From NCBI GenBank assembly GCA_000469685.2, contig LS997565.1, positions 9,740,505-9,804,504 on the forward strand: a DNA stretch of 64,000 bases, written 5' to 3'. The position numbers were made by a program, and so were the translations under genes. This DNA is from Haemonchus contortus. Lineage: Eukaryota; Nematoda; Chromadorea; Rhabditida; Trichostrongylidae. This document shows, piece after piece, positions 31,696 to 44,295 of this stretch. The notes under the pieces are model-generated. The model searched no databases. It had not been told where the DNA came from and was given only the letters and a program-made list of their open reading frames with translations. Every line of letters starts with the position of its first letter. Within the stretch, counting starts at the first letter, position 1.

Positions 31696-32628
31696 TTATC
31701 CGTAGTAGCCATAGGGTCCGTATCCAGAGTAGGGACCATATCCATAGTATGGTCCATATCCGTATCGTCTATATCCATAAGGTCCATATCCAGAGTAAGG
31801 ACCATATCCATAGGGATTAACTCTTCTTCCAACGCAAAATACACCCTTTTGTGGGTCCGCATGCTCGAGCTTATCAGTAGCCTCCTTATCCTGAATAGAA
31901 AAGGAATCGTTGTCACAGTGAGAAACTCGGGGTCCAGAAAAAAATGATCTGGATTTTTTTATGTAGCCTTTTTTATGAGTGTCATGATTTTCAGAACGAT
32001 TCATAGGGAGCTCCTTGTTTACCGAGCATTTTTGGAATTTATAACTGAGTCAGTCCTTACACTTATGAACACCCCCTTTTTTCTCACATTGGCTTTTGGA
32101 GACTTTTTATGAAATTAAGGAACCTGTGGCCAAGAAGATAAAGAACGACAGGTTCTCCAAAAAGTTTTCGTTCTGCCTAAGGAGTAGAAAAGGTAATTCG
32201 GTGAGTTTGATAGCCCTGAAAATTGCCATCGTTCTGCGAGGTAGTGGCCAGTGCTCCTGCTCACTGAGGAGAGGTGCGTGACGTGAATGAACACCACGGG
32301 AATCTATGAAGTAATCGTCCCATTGGAATGGGACCTATGAGCTGCTAAGACGCTCCCCAAAGGGTTCATGGTACTACGACGGAATTTTTCGCTCTCATCT
32401 TCCGGTACAGCTTTCAAAAGGTTTCCTGGCGACTAAGTCCGTAGTGACCCTCGTTCATTCACTATTCGTGACTCTGTATGTTATTGATAATTACTGAATA
32501 TCTCCATTACTGTTTCGCTGAATAGTCATGAAAAATTGTAGAAAAAAATCTATACAGGTATAACAAACCATCACTGGAGCGGCTGCCACCATAGCACAGA
32601 GCGCTAGCAGAAACCAGAGGAGCTGCAT
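31696..32628 (-). CDS. Secreted GYGPYG-repeat peptide, class 1, copy I
   Basis: Exon 1 (32628-32569) encodes MQLLWFLLALCAMVAAAPVM, identical to F; exon 2 (31890-31696) encodes 64 aa starting DKEATDKLEHADPQKG, with GYGPYSGYGPYG and RRYGYGPYYG units. Total 84 aa, the shortest class-1 copy, ten residues fewer than F by loss of one RRYGYGPYG module. The phase-0 intron (32568-31891) is 678 bp. The hairpin (31636-31665) is kept with changes in the stem. The identical signal exon but different repeat number shows the tract evolves faster than the leader. Confidence 0.85.
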
Positions 32629-33033
32629 CTGAATGAAGCAAACGGTCTCGCAGAGTTTTGCCCTTGTAAATGAGAAAGTCCAAACGTGAAAGAGAGCGAC
32701 AAATTTTATTGGATACTGTAGTTCCACTTTAGACCTATTTCTCCTTTCAAAAAAAGATCCATCAATTTATGTCATGCTCACCTTTATGACCGCAAAACAG
32801 TTAATCACATTGATGTAGGATTATTTGAACTGTTGTAGGCTCAAATCCCTTATTTTTGCTATTTCTTCCGAGGGATTTTTACTACTTCTTATTGATATGA
32901 GGTAATTTCATAGGCAGGTACTTTTATGACATTTTTGAAGTATTAAATATTCTGATGAAATGAAAGGAACGAATTAAAATTTGAAATGAATAACTAGAGA
33001 AAGCTGAAGTGGTTTCTGCTGTCACCTGAAGCC

Positions 33034-33077
33034 TTTTATACGACCAAAATCATCTGCTGAGTTAACGCGGCACGTCA
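33034..33077 (-). promoter_or_regulatory. Promoter module of copy I: TGACGTG plus TATAAAA
   Basis: TGACGTG (33077-33071) precedes TATAAAA (33040-33034) by 30 bp on the minus strand, exactly as in copy F. CCTTTGTTC lies upstream. No GATA site follows the TATA box. Confidence 0.6.
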
Positions 33078-33876
33078 CTTTCACAAAAAAATTCCGGAAC
33101 AAAGGACTCTGCGGAGAGGTCGCCAAAGCTTTGTGAAATCGCGGGCCCTGCTGAAATTGTTGACTTGAATTTATTTAATCAGCATTCTAAATTTCGCCAA
33201 TATCAATAACTATTTTAAAAAAACCAAACAACTGATGTGTGGTGTCGCTACTAGCGCTGCATTCTGACCGTTACCTGGAAAGGATGGAGGAGTGAACTCT
33301 CTGTGCGAAAGCGCTTACTCAACTGGCTTTCTCTTGGGAAAGGGTATGTATCCGACCAATCTATGAAGCTGCGTGCAATCAGCCTTTTTCCCTTCAAGCT
33401 ATGTCTGAACCTGAATTAAGGTGGAGGATCATAGAGCGAGGCAGGTTCTCGTTCAAAATCTGGCGCGACCTTCATAGGCTCAAGCTCTGTGTTCGGATGA
33501 ATAGATTCTTCCTGTCCTCCTGTACTGCAATGCAAGACCGTAGGGAACTTGAGCTATCAGCAGTCGAGGCTATATGGTTGCTTAAGCGATGGCTTCCCAG
33601 GAAAAAAGCTATGTTAATGGAAAACAACTCAACGAACTTCCTCTCCCCGCATTCCACAGGAAGTTCGTTTTCATTCGAATCGATGAGATTCTTAGAATTT
33701 TTTATTCTCATTTTTGTATTTAAACAAGGCTTCGAGGCCCTATTCTGATCACATGCCACAGAGTGCCAGAATGGTTACTGATTGAATGAAACGAAATTCG
33801 ATTTTCCATTCAATTAACGGAGTTTCGAATTATTTCTGTGCAAATCATTTTGAAACCTCTGCATTGAACTTCTTTC

Positions 33877-34188
33877 ATGTATGAAGCTCAGGCCAGATAT
33901 TCAGTGACTTTTAAGGAGCTACAGCATAAACTGACAGACGCCCAAATTTCTTCCGAGCTGAGCTCAGACTCTGTTTATTGCCCGCCTGTATCACCTCTCA
34001 CTGCATTGGTTATTTATTTCCTTGAAGGGGCTCCAATAACGTCTCTACTCGTCCCTGTCGTGATCCCGAGAAGTTCAGCGGATCGTATTAGTTTGAAGTA
34101 CCCAAAGCGTATCATTCCTTTGGTTCACAGCAATGTAAAGAAGCCTGACCATGGGACTGACGCTTGCCCAGATATTCTTATTTCATAA
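33877..34188 (+). CDS. Hypothetical plus-strand ORF, U3 copy
   Basis: 103 codons similar to the central part of 23608-24075, sharing VYCPPVSPL and VKKPDHGTDACPD-like segments but with many amino-acid changes and a different end. No recognisable domain. Confidence 0.25.
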   Translation: MYEAQARYSVTFKELQHKLTDAQISSELSSDSVYCPPVSPLTALVIYFLEGAPITSLLVPVVIPRSSADRISLKYPKRIIPLVHSNVKKPDHGTDACPDILIS

Positions 34189-34652
34189 TTTTTCATCGTT
34201 TTATTATTACAAACATTTATTAATTACATCTCAGAATTTCAACTGGATCTACATAAAACAATCTTGATGCAGTATCACAGTACGTGGTTGCGTAGTGCCG
34301 TCGTTTCTTCGTCATTCTTTTGTCCAACATTTTTGGCAAACGCATTTATCGTTTTGAAGACATCGACCTTTGCAGGACTGAACATGACTCCTCAATAAAA
34401 TGAGGAAATGATTTGAAACAATACTCGATCAACTTTGCTGGGAGTGATATCATGAAAATCAGTCGTATCCTTTTTGTCAGTCCACGACTTATACCCTTCA
34501 ACCCTTTTGACTATGTACATACACCCCGTTTGTTCGTACACCACCAGTGAATATATGGATGACCACTTCTATGAAGCAGCCTTGACAGTTCTAATCGCTC
34601 ATTCGACTAGTGGAGACGTAGCCCTACCGTATTGGGCCGGCCTAAACGCTTA

Positions 34653-35229
34653 TTACAACATGCTGATTGTACCACAAGTACTGGTAGTTTGAAGCTGGAC
34701 TCTGACCTATCTGGCGAACGACTGAGCCGCTTCCCATTGTAGAGGGGTCTGTTTTCTTACAGCGAGCTCCATCTCAATTGTCGAGCACGAATTCTCCTGC
34801 TATTGAGTAGCATGGTCATAAGATCCAGTGCCATTAGCTGGTCGAAAATCAGATCTCCCATTGTGAATTCTTACTACTTCTAACTCCTACTCTGCTCGGA
34901 AGCCTATTTGGGCAGGAATGAGGGATAGGGAGGAGACTAAATGGTTCCCGTGTAATCCTATGCCTCAAAATTCCCTGGAGGAGGAGATAGAGAGGGGCGA
35001 ACAGCAAGAAAATACTGCATGTACGTTTCAGCCTGAGAGATTTTTGGGCAGTTTTTAAGAGTCTGTAAAGTTAAAAAAGGGTCGAAAAGGTAACACCTAC
35101 TGTAAAAACTCTGCAGAGAATGTTGCATGCAGTACTTCCAAGATAAGGACATACTATGTGTCGATCAGTGTGTGCAATATTGATATAACAAAGTAATATA
35201 GCACAGATAAGAATTGTCTCCCTGAGCAT
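34653..35229 (-). pseudogene. Small secreted cysteine-containing protein, U3 copy, broken
   Basis: Exon 1 (35229-35101) is intact: MLRETILICAILLCYINIA, then DRHIVCPYLGSTACNILCRV and a GTAGGT donor. Exon 2 would begin after GTTAG at 34879 but lacks four bases present in U2, so it meets TAG in its second codon; a further in-frame TAG follows the YDHATQ segment. The end (TCGTISML, then TAATAA) is still alignable. Either the copy is dead or it uses another acceptor. Confidence 0.5.
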
Positions 35230-35450
35230 TCTGGAAAAAATATAATTAAGGATGAGTAGCACAAGAAGCCCTGGAAAACTTACTGAAATCGTACCTCACA
35301 GCTTTCGACCAAACTGGAACTCAAGGACTGAAAGAATGAGAGTGTACTAATGAATACTAATGTTGGTGAGGCTTTGTATACACGTATTGAGGTACAAAAA
35401 ACAACTAGTGATTATGGAAAGAATTTTAAATCTTTATTCTTAGCCTCAGG

Positions 35451-38400
35451 GCTATGCGTACACCTGCTTTATCGATGGCACCAACCAACTGAAAGTGCCG
35501 TATATATGGCCTGATCCCTGATAAGTGTATCTATGTTTCTGATTGGAAAACTTCTCCAGACCTTGTACAGGGACACAACTCTATTATAGACGTTTTGGAG
35601 AAAGAGTACTGAGTATGTAGCATGAACATCAGATGAAGAAGCGCTGAAATTTGATTCCCTCGATCTTGATTCGAAAATTTAAATAGAGCCTTGAACACTT
35701 TTAGCTCGAAAGAAATTACGAGGCGAAAGTTAGACGGGAGATACTCACTTTCAAAAAAAGGAGTCCTAACTACTTCATGTCATGAAATTTCTCAATTACG
35801 AGCACTTTACTCAACTTTCTTTTACATAAATGTTGATTGAGTGTGGCGAGATAATAAAGAATATAGTAGAATCACGTCAACTCATTTCTCTTAATTTTGC
35901 CTTTCGACGTCAAGTCGTGACAACGTCAAGTTTCCCTCTATCTGTTACCATAGTTGTGCCAGGGCCCATAAGGTGTAACGTCGTAGGACTTGGCAATCGA
36001 GTATGTATGCTCCCTCAGCTCGTATACATGAAAGACTCATAACTAGTACGTTTTGCTTTCCTTCTCCATTAAAACAATCCTCAAAAGCAGAAGCGCAGCA
36101 GGTTGAAATTCGAATGTAGCCTCGACTTGAACGCATGGGAGTAAAATTTTAACCACAAGAATGAGAGGAGAGAAGTTGAAGTAAAAATGCAAACTCCATC
36201 CTCTCTATCGTGAAATTTCAGTTTCAGTTTTCTGGAGAATTCATTTAGTTCCGAACCCCCACAGAAACGTTAATGTCGTTTTCGTGATTCTTGGTCACTT
36301 TGTAGTAGTATCTTGTCCTTCCTAACCTCTTATTCATTCAATTCTCACCTTATGAACTAGAGATTAAGTATCTTTCTTCCTACTGTTAGTCGCTATATAA
36401 TTGTCAGTTAGTCATTTGCAAGTCGTTTACTCCTTACTTCCAGGGGTTCACCAGTACATTGGGCATTTGTTTTACCGCAGCGACGATATTCCCTGGCTCA
36501 TTATTAGCCAATCACTGTGATGGCGTAACCCCGCCTCTGCCATCCTCACCCAATAAGATGAGCGATTTACTGGATTAGAGGGACGGTAATGGTGATTACG
36601 GCATCCATTAATTTACGGTACGATAGATTGTTTAGAAGTCGACCTCAAACCTCCCACATACTTATTATGGGTTCAATTGAAAGTTCAATGACCATTTCAA
36701 GCAGTAGAAGGAGGACATGATGCGGAACCGGTTATAAAGAAATTCTCAGAGATCATTTCTCGTCGGAATCTCATTTAAGTGGTTCTTCAGCTCTTTCAAA
36801 AACCTTTGTCTGATTCAAAAGTCTAAAGGTTACCTAGCTGTTGTTATGAAATTACCAACAATTTAGTAATTTCGTGCTAATCACCACAGCAATGTCAGCG
36901 ACTGACATTCTACAATCACGATGCTGACCTCTCCTACACCGGTCCACACACTATCTGTCAATAGCATGACTTGGTGATAGACTACGCTCTAGCGGCCAAC
37001 TTAGTCGTTCTCAATGGCGATTGATTTATGCTGCTGGACGGTTTTGCTATGGATGGCGTTCATTTATAGTATATTTTGGAGCCAAGCCATTTCTATTATT
37101 TATCTCGCCATCATGATAACAACTTAAATATCTGTTCACTTGTTTGGGATTCTTGCTTGCAGTAATGTTGAGGTAGTCTTGCTCACAGTGATGTTAAAGT
37201 AGGGTAGTCTCCAGTGATATGGGTACTGCTGTATCAGACTGCTTACCAGCCATTTTTTTTTGATTATGGATTTTTATACGATAATGCCCAAGTTTTAAGA
37301 ATCACATCTGAAACTAATATCCTTCCACCTGATTCTGGTTAGCATTTACTTCCAGTTATGTCTTGATAAAGGGACTAAAAACTGGATGTACTCTGAAGTA
37401 TGTGACCGGGAGACGAAATGGCATTGTTTTCCAGGTTAGGAAATATCTCACTTTCAATTACTCGCTTCTTTTCCATTTCCGTTTCCTGAGCATATGTTTT
37501 AATACTTGTAAAAGTTTCGAAGTAATATCGGTCCGCGTACAATGTTGTTCCCTGCAAATTAGGCAGGTCTCTGGAGCCTGATGGTTCACCAGTAATACTT
37601 CAGGACTCATTTGAGTCGTTAAGGTCAACCTCTTCTGTATCGATCCTCGTTTTCCCCGTGCCTTTCTTCGCTGACTTCTGAAGTTTCTGTCACCTTCGAC
37701 TATCCCTTCAGATTAATTTTTGATTTTCTTCACCAAAAGTACGGTGAAAGCCTTGAGCGGCAAGGTCATCCTTCAGAGTTCAAAGAATCACATCTTTTGT
37801 CTATTCCGGTTTTATGCTTCAGCGATAAAACTATCACGTGGTATGATTCTTGGCGGTCAAAGGCCAGTGTAGAAATCCCTGAAAACCATAGGAAATAGGA
37901 CAGCACGTAAATATTTATAAATAAAAGATTGCTTGTCAAATTGAAACTTGGTTACTTCAACTTTCACCGTTCAGATACTCCAGCTGGGCCAATAGATTAG
38001 CGGGAAACAGAGTTGGGTACTTCGCTATTCTTTGATTTTTTGCTCTCAAAAGCTCCCGAACCCACGCCCTATCAGAACGAGGAACTTTTGTATAGCATAA
38101 AAATTTTAGTGTACACTTCAGTGTGTAATCAGTATCGTACCCAACTGATAAGTTCCTATACTGAGCGTGATCGCAATCGGCATTGAAAGGCATGTTTTGC
38201 TGTGGGATGGTACAGGCTGGGCACTTTCTCTAATCAGTGGGTGCTGCTATCGACCACGGCATTGTTTTGAAGATCGGGGTGGGAAGAAACCCTTGCTATA
38301 GGTCATGTCTATCTCTCCCTTCTCATTTTGTTCTCTTAATTTCTTAGCATTTTTCTTATTTTACTTGAGTTCCGGTTCTATTAAGCACTGCAGTACCGAA

Positions 38401-39589
38401 AACAGTGTTCACTTACACTATGGTGTCGGAGGACGGACCAAGGGCGGTTTTGATCGGCTTCCATCTGTACGAGCCTAAAAACTGTCTTGTTTTCGATTTC
38501 CGTTTTTTAGCTTTTTACATTCCTTCTTTTTGGCTCTGCAAACTTATTACCAGCCTTTCTGGTCGGAACCCTTTTGAGTTTGGGTTTCTCATTTTGTCGG
38601 TTTTTCCTATCGAAGCAACATTTTGGAAACCTTTTTTTGATATCCCCAAAAAATATATTCTAGCTATTGATTAGTGCGTGAACTGCAGGCTCTCCCAACA
38701 AATATTTGATGATCCAGATGTTTGATAGAATTGACGCTGATCTTTATACCTTTCCTCATTACTTGTTTGAATTGTTCGAAGCTATGATAACAAATTTATT
38801 GGAGAACTCCCAGGTTAAAGATCAGCCGTTGTTTGCCCCCTTCCGTTGACAAATACTCCCACTAGGTTAAAGCTACCCAATCAGTTAGGTCTACATAGTT
38901 TATCTCTTTTGCACTTTCCTACTGATGCAGGCTTGAAAAATAGGATGACATCAACTCTTCCAGTGCTTTTGTGATGTTCGCAGAGAGTTGGCAAGTTTCA
39001 GCAGTCGGTTCCAAACCGAAAGCGAAATGAGGAAAAGAGATTAAGATAGAACCTGGGATACTATAAACGATCAGCAAAAAGTGTAGCACCACTCAAATAT
39101 TTACGTTCGAATCAGATAGATCAAGATGCTTTAGATAGAATTTTTAATGATAAGACGATAGGTAATGCAAAACTGGAAAGAGAATGAATTACTGTACGAA
39201 TTCAAGACCGAAAACCTGGTAAAGCTAAGGGATGTACACTCCCCCCCCCCCCCTCCCACCCACCACTCCTCTCTACCGGAAGCTGAAACATCAGTTGGAA
39301 CTGAGCCAGAGCTTCCTTCAGCCACCTTACATCCTTGGTATATGAAAATAGAGCCCATAATTATTGGAATCATATAAAAAGCAGTAGAAAGCAAAGACTG
39401 AAAACGAGAGCGGAACTAATAGAAACATTAGCAGTTCAAGTGGTCAGAAAATATTTCCGACGGCGTAGATATAACTCGCTACCGTAGTGCAGGAACGTAT
39501 CATCGAGGCTCCGTTCATTTTGCACATGTTGATGTACACGAAGAATAGTTTACGCCTCTGCTGACAATGTGACTTTTACCTGTTTATAG
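35451..39589. other. Single-copy stretch without a supported gene
   Basis: No counterpart in the duplication units was noticed. It holds scattered short ORFs, a 13-C run at 39241-39253 and AT-rich tracts. The only slightly protein-like frame is 37957-38193 (minus, 78 codons, MPFNADCDHAQYRNL...QLEYLNGES); it has no signal peptide, splice context or recognisable family. Confidence 0.5.
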
Positions 39590-41369
39590 ATGCCTTTGAA
39601 TAAACTACTTCGCGATGGTGATAACGAAGATCTTGCTGAAGAACGTCGAAAAGCCACTTTTGATACTGACGAAATGGCAGCGATAATCTGGGAAGGCAAG
39701 GAGGTTCGATTTGGTAAATTTCTAACTTGTCCTCAATGTTTGGATTTTGCGAGAAGTTTTCAACGACCCGTTGTATCCCTGCTCTCCAATAAATGACTTA
39801 TTTTTGGCCAACGAACCAATTATTAACGAATTAAATTTTTTTTTATTTTTTTTTCCTTCAACTGGTCCTCTAAAGGCCAGGTCACACTAGTATCTAGAAA
39901 GTTATAAATTCGGAAAAAAAGTTTTGACAACACTTCTCATCCCTCCTGCGCATGGAGAATGATGCTTGAGGAGAAAAACTCCCTGGCCCTACTGCCCGGA
40001 ATTCCCGAATGCGCCCAAGCTACGGTCGAGGCCCTCTACAAAGAGGTCACCAGCCTCATCTTGCGATTTTTCAAAAACAGATACACTTTATCAGAGCACT
40101 GACGATGGTAGTGGTTCAGAGAGTACGTCGAAGAAGAGAAATCACTAAGAAAGTCAATGAATACACAGAACTTCACGATCCTTACTGTCAGGCATTCATG
40201 ACACGACATGAAGAAGTCGAAAACGCAGCAAGAAAGGTGAGCTCAGCTCAGATATTCAACTGTTCCCATACTGAGATGCTCATAACCTTTTCAGATAACA
40301 AAGATGTTCACTTTGATAGACAAGCTTGGAGTAAACCCAACTAACCCAGCCGACATGGCTCACTTGACCAGGTCTGTCTTATGTCGTCTTCTGTACTGTT
40401 TCCAGGGACGTTCCCCGAGCACGTACTAAGACTGCCGCTTTTCCTCCAGAAGATTTTCTTATGAAAGTATTGAAAGCCGTCATCAAGACACTTTTCTGTG
40501 AAAAGACTCGAATGTCTGGCTAGATTTGTCGTACTGACTCCCCTTTGCCTCTCATTACACCATATTCAGGGTAACATTACCGGTCAGTAGTCAGATGTGA
40601 GCCCTGGCTGAAAACACCGAGTGATGACAGCTCCATCGTATTCTTATTACAGGGCTGCTAGGGCTATTCGGGGAGTCAAGGAAAAATGCTGCTAACAGGA
40701 GCTTGATAATGTTATTTCCAATCCGAACAACGTCCTAGCCTTTTTTACTTAGGCAGTCCCTATGTCCTTCGCGGCCACTTCAGCTTTTGCCTTTTGACCA
40801 AAGAGTATTCTGAAATTCAACATCTAATTGTCCTTCGAACGTATGCTCAGTATTTCAGTGAAGTTATCGGACTGTACGGACATCCATTGGCCCTTCATGC
40901 TGTCATGTTTATTCCATCTCTTCAAGCTCAATGTGCTGATGACCAAATGCATTGGTTGAAGAAGGCAATGTCTAGGCAGATCATTGGGACCTATGCCCAA
41001 ACTGAGTTAGGCCACGGTGAGAGGTATCACTTGCTCTTGAAATTCTGCATTAATCCAAAAGTAACACCTCAAGCGCTTTCGTACTCTAATAAATGAGCAG
41101 TACTTTTGAATGCACGGCTTCGCCAAGCTTTTTTATTCCTTTACTGGGCTACAGCAAACTTTATAAGAATACTCCTTCATGTATGAATGAATAAAGGGAC
41201 GTCTGCCTGAGCGGAAATTTCTGGTGGCAAGTGGGACACCGTCACATGCGAATGAATCGGGGATTGGACCTCAGGAATCGAGCCTTCAATCCTTCCGGGG
41301 TGTTTAATTGGTACGAGACGCTCTGGAAGGATAGCAGCACTGACTTGTACATAGACTGACCACCAGAAG

Positions 41370-41440
41370 TCATTTTATAGGCCACATAGCCGTTCAATTC
41401 GCTAGTACGATTCTGGACGGAAGTTGGATATTGGGCACGT
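41370..41440. repeat. Dispersed intronic repeat, copy 1
   Basis: A segment with TTTATAGGCCACATA and ACGATTCTGGACGGAAGT lies in intron 4 of the plus-strand acox gene. Similar segments lie near 50570-50660 and 54565-54650 inside the minus-strand acox gene. Confidence 0.5.
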
Positions 41441-44295
41441 TCTCGAGAAAAGGGTTGTTTACCTCTAGAATACTCCATCTTTTTGTAGTGAGCCAAAATT
41501 TTTCTTTGTGCAACGAGTTTCGAAGATACACGCGCCTTTAACTTTTTTACGGGCTGTTAAAGATGGCCGTGATTGTAGACTTTTAACAAACTGTCAAAGA
41601 TGACCTATGATCTGATAAAAGCGAAACTCCCGGAATTTTTTGGTTATCAAACATAACCAGGACGTAAATGCGACCCAAACGGCCATAAATAGGCTATCGC
41701 TTTTTCCCAATACACTTCGTCAGTATCTTCAGAAATGATAATGAGATACTGCCTCGGCATAATCTTTGGTCCGCACCCACTCTTGGTCGGGAAGCGATCC
41801 GAAAGTCCTAAATGCATTGTACAATTTTGATACATAGTGAGGGATTCACGAGGTTGTGTTATTCAATTCAATACGTAAATAGTAAACAACCAACGCCTGC
41901 ACCTAAACTAAGACAACTACTTCGAAGAGCTTCATGGCAGTGCATGCGCACTTCTAAAAAATCATATTTTACCATTTTGATCTGCAGAATGGTTCTCTGT
42001 AGTATTAGAGCTTTAGGTACAAATCTGAGAAAATTGGAGACAACAGCCATATACGATGCAAAAACTCAGGAGTTTATCTTGCATAGTCCTACACGCACAG
42101 CGATGAAATGGTATGTTTTGTGAGCTCCTTGTGTAAAGGGGTGAGGGGGTGGGGGGTCCATTCCTCCCACCTAACCCTCTTTACAGATGTCCTAGGGTGC
42201 TGATTGAAGTTTTCACTAAAACTGTACTATACAAGGGAACAAAATGAATACAAGTAGCCAGTAGGAAAGTAGCCGAAAAATTTGCTGGCTTAACATAACC
42301 CGGCACTTGAATAGTAGAAACACATGTAGGAGATTCTTGATGGCCTTGAGAGGGCTCAGGCATTTTATAGCTCGTTGGACAGTGAAGCGAGTGTCGATGT
42401 GGAGGTTTCAGTTCCAGACTGAGATTTAGGATAGATTCAGACTAAAATTCGGCGAGAAAATGCGATGACGAAGGCTCTCTACGCAACACTCTTTGTTTGT
42501 TACTGTAGCGCATCTTAATGTGTGCATTAAATGAATAAATAAATAAACAACCTCTTGAAAGTGATTTTCCTAATTATATGATTAGGTACACCCATTTTCG
42601 CATGAACTTAGTTTCACTGAATTCTTTTAAGGTGGCCTGGAAATCTCGGCAAAAGTGCAAATCATGCCGTTGTGGTCGCCTGTCTCATCATTAACGGCAA
42701 AAACTACGGCCCACACAACTTCATTGTTCCTCTGAGAGATCCTGAGACTCACATGCCATTGAAAGGTATATTGAACTACATTTGCTTGGAAGTGATTACC
42801 TCTAACTATATGGTTTACATAGTATAGGCATCACAGTCGGTGACATTGGTCCGAAAATGGCCACCGGTCCCGTTGACAACGGCTTCCTCAGTTTTGATCA
42901 TTATCGGATTCCAAGGACCAACATGCTTATGAAACATGCCAAAGTGAGTCTATTTACTTCCTCCAGCTCATTTTGATTTGTTTAGTTTTGAATTTCGAAC
43001 TGGAAAGACCAACATGTACATTTCTTTCCTTTTTTGTTCGTTCATAACAGAAGTTGTGGCCTTGTAGGCACGGTCTACAATAACTTTACCAAGAGTCAAG
43101 TCAATGTCTTTTTTCTGTTGGGCTTAGTTGTGTAGCGAAAACTGTCAGTAGATTGGTTCAGGTAACCCCCGAGGGCAAGTACATTCCTCCGGCCCACGCC
43201 AAAGTTGGCTACTCAGCAATGGTACACGTGCGTTCTCACATGATTTCGGACCAAGCAAAGTTTCTTGCCCAGGCCCTCACCACCGCCATTCGGTATTCAG
43301 CAATTCGACGACAGGGAGAGATTCAACCTGGGTAAGTACTACTCCGAATAACTGATACTACCTTAGCAGGCAGTATCATCCCCTAGATGGCTTGCCATCA
43401 ACCGTTAGAAGCCTTAAGGTTGATGGAGACTTCTCATTTTTTGTAATAGGGCTTGAGCTCAAATAGAATTAGGTTGCTCGTGCTTCAGAGATGGCGAAGT
43501 GAAGATTCTCGAATACCAGACGCAACAATATCGGTTGCTTCCACAACTAGCACGAGCGTATGCGTTCAGTTTCACTGGACGAGCAGTCAGAGACCTATAT
43601 CTGAGGGTGCAGAAAGATGTCGCCAAAGGAAAAGTGAGTGGTCATTATTGACTTTTATTTCAGTAGATTGATATATAGGAATACCTTGGACCGGACAAAG
43701 GTTCGAGATCTTACGGTCCTTTGAATTTCTTAGGCTGAAGGTACCAGAAGGTTCCGTTCCTTGACGCAATAAAATGACCACTGTACTTACTCTCCATCTC
43801 CTTCTCACTTCACACCAACGTGGCCTTGGCCATAACATTCCTTCCGATGTAGTCGGTCAGTTTGTGCCAAACAGGGTGGGAACAACGGCCATGACTTCGA
43901 CAAGAGCTAGTTCCCATGAAAACGTGCGTGCGCTAGCAGTTATCGAACTCTGTGAATTCAAGTGGGTATGGGAAGCTTTCCAGCGCGATCTCACATTGGG
44001 TGCTGATTCTAGTTAGGATAAAAAGTTTGAAAATGACGCCGCCCTTCTTCTGAATCGATCAGGTAAGGAGTTTTCCTGATCAATATCTAATTATTAATAG
44101 TGAAATTGGGTTTTTAAAGAATCTGACCTTCGTCAAGAGACTCTGTTAAGGTGCACGAAATGGCCGAACTGCACTACATAACTTCTGGTCTCAAGGCTGT
44201 CGTCACCCACTTGACTGGTGAGGGAATCAGCCAAGCGCGTATGAGCTGTGGAGGCCATGGATACTCGAAAGCTAGCAATATGCCAGATCTTTACG

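Larger units (their letters stand above)
25491..35450. repeat. Segmental duplication unit U3 (genes G, H, I and a broken secreted Cys gene)
   Basis: Begins inside the exon-like block that is complete at 14467-14751 and carries genes G, H and I in the same order and strand as D, E and F. Similarity to U2 fades around 35.45 kb. U3 lacks the first ~1.1 kb of U2, so the unit boundaries are not identical. Confidence 0.85.

Noticed and set aside
33401..33748. 115-codon plus-strand ORF in U3
   Set aside because: The homologous U2 stretch has an in-frame stop and indels, with no start or splice support; likely chance.
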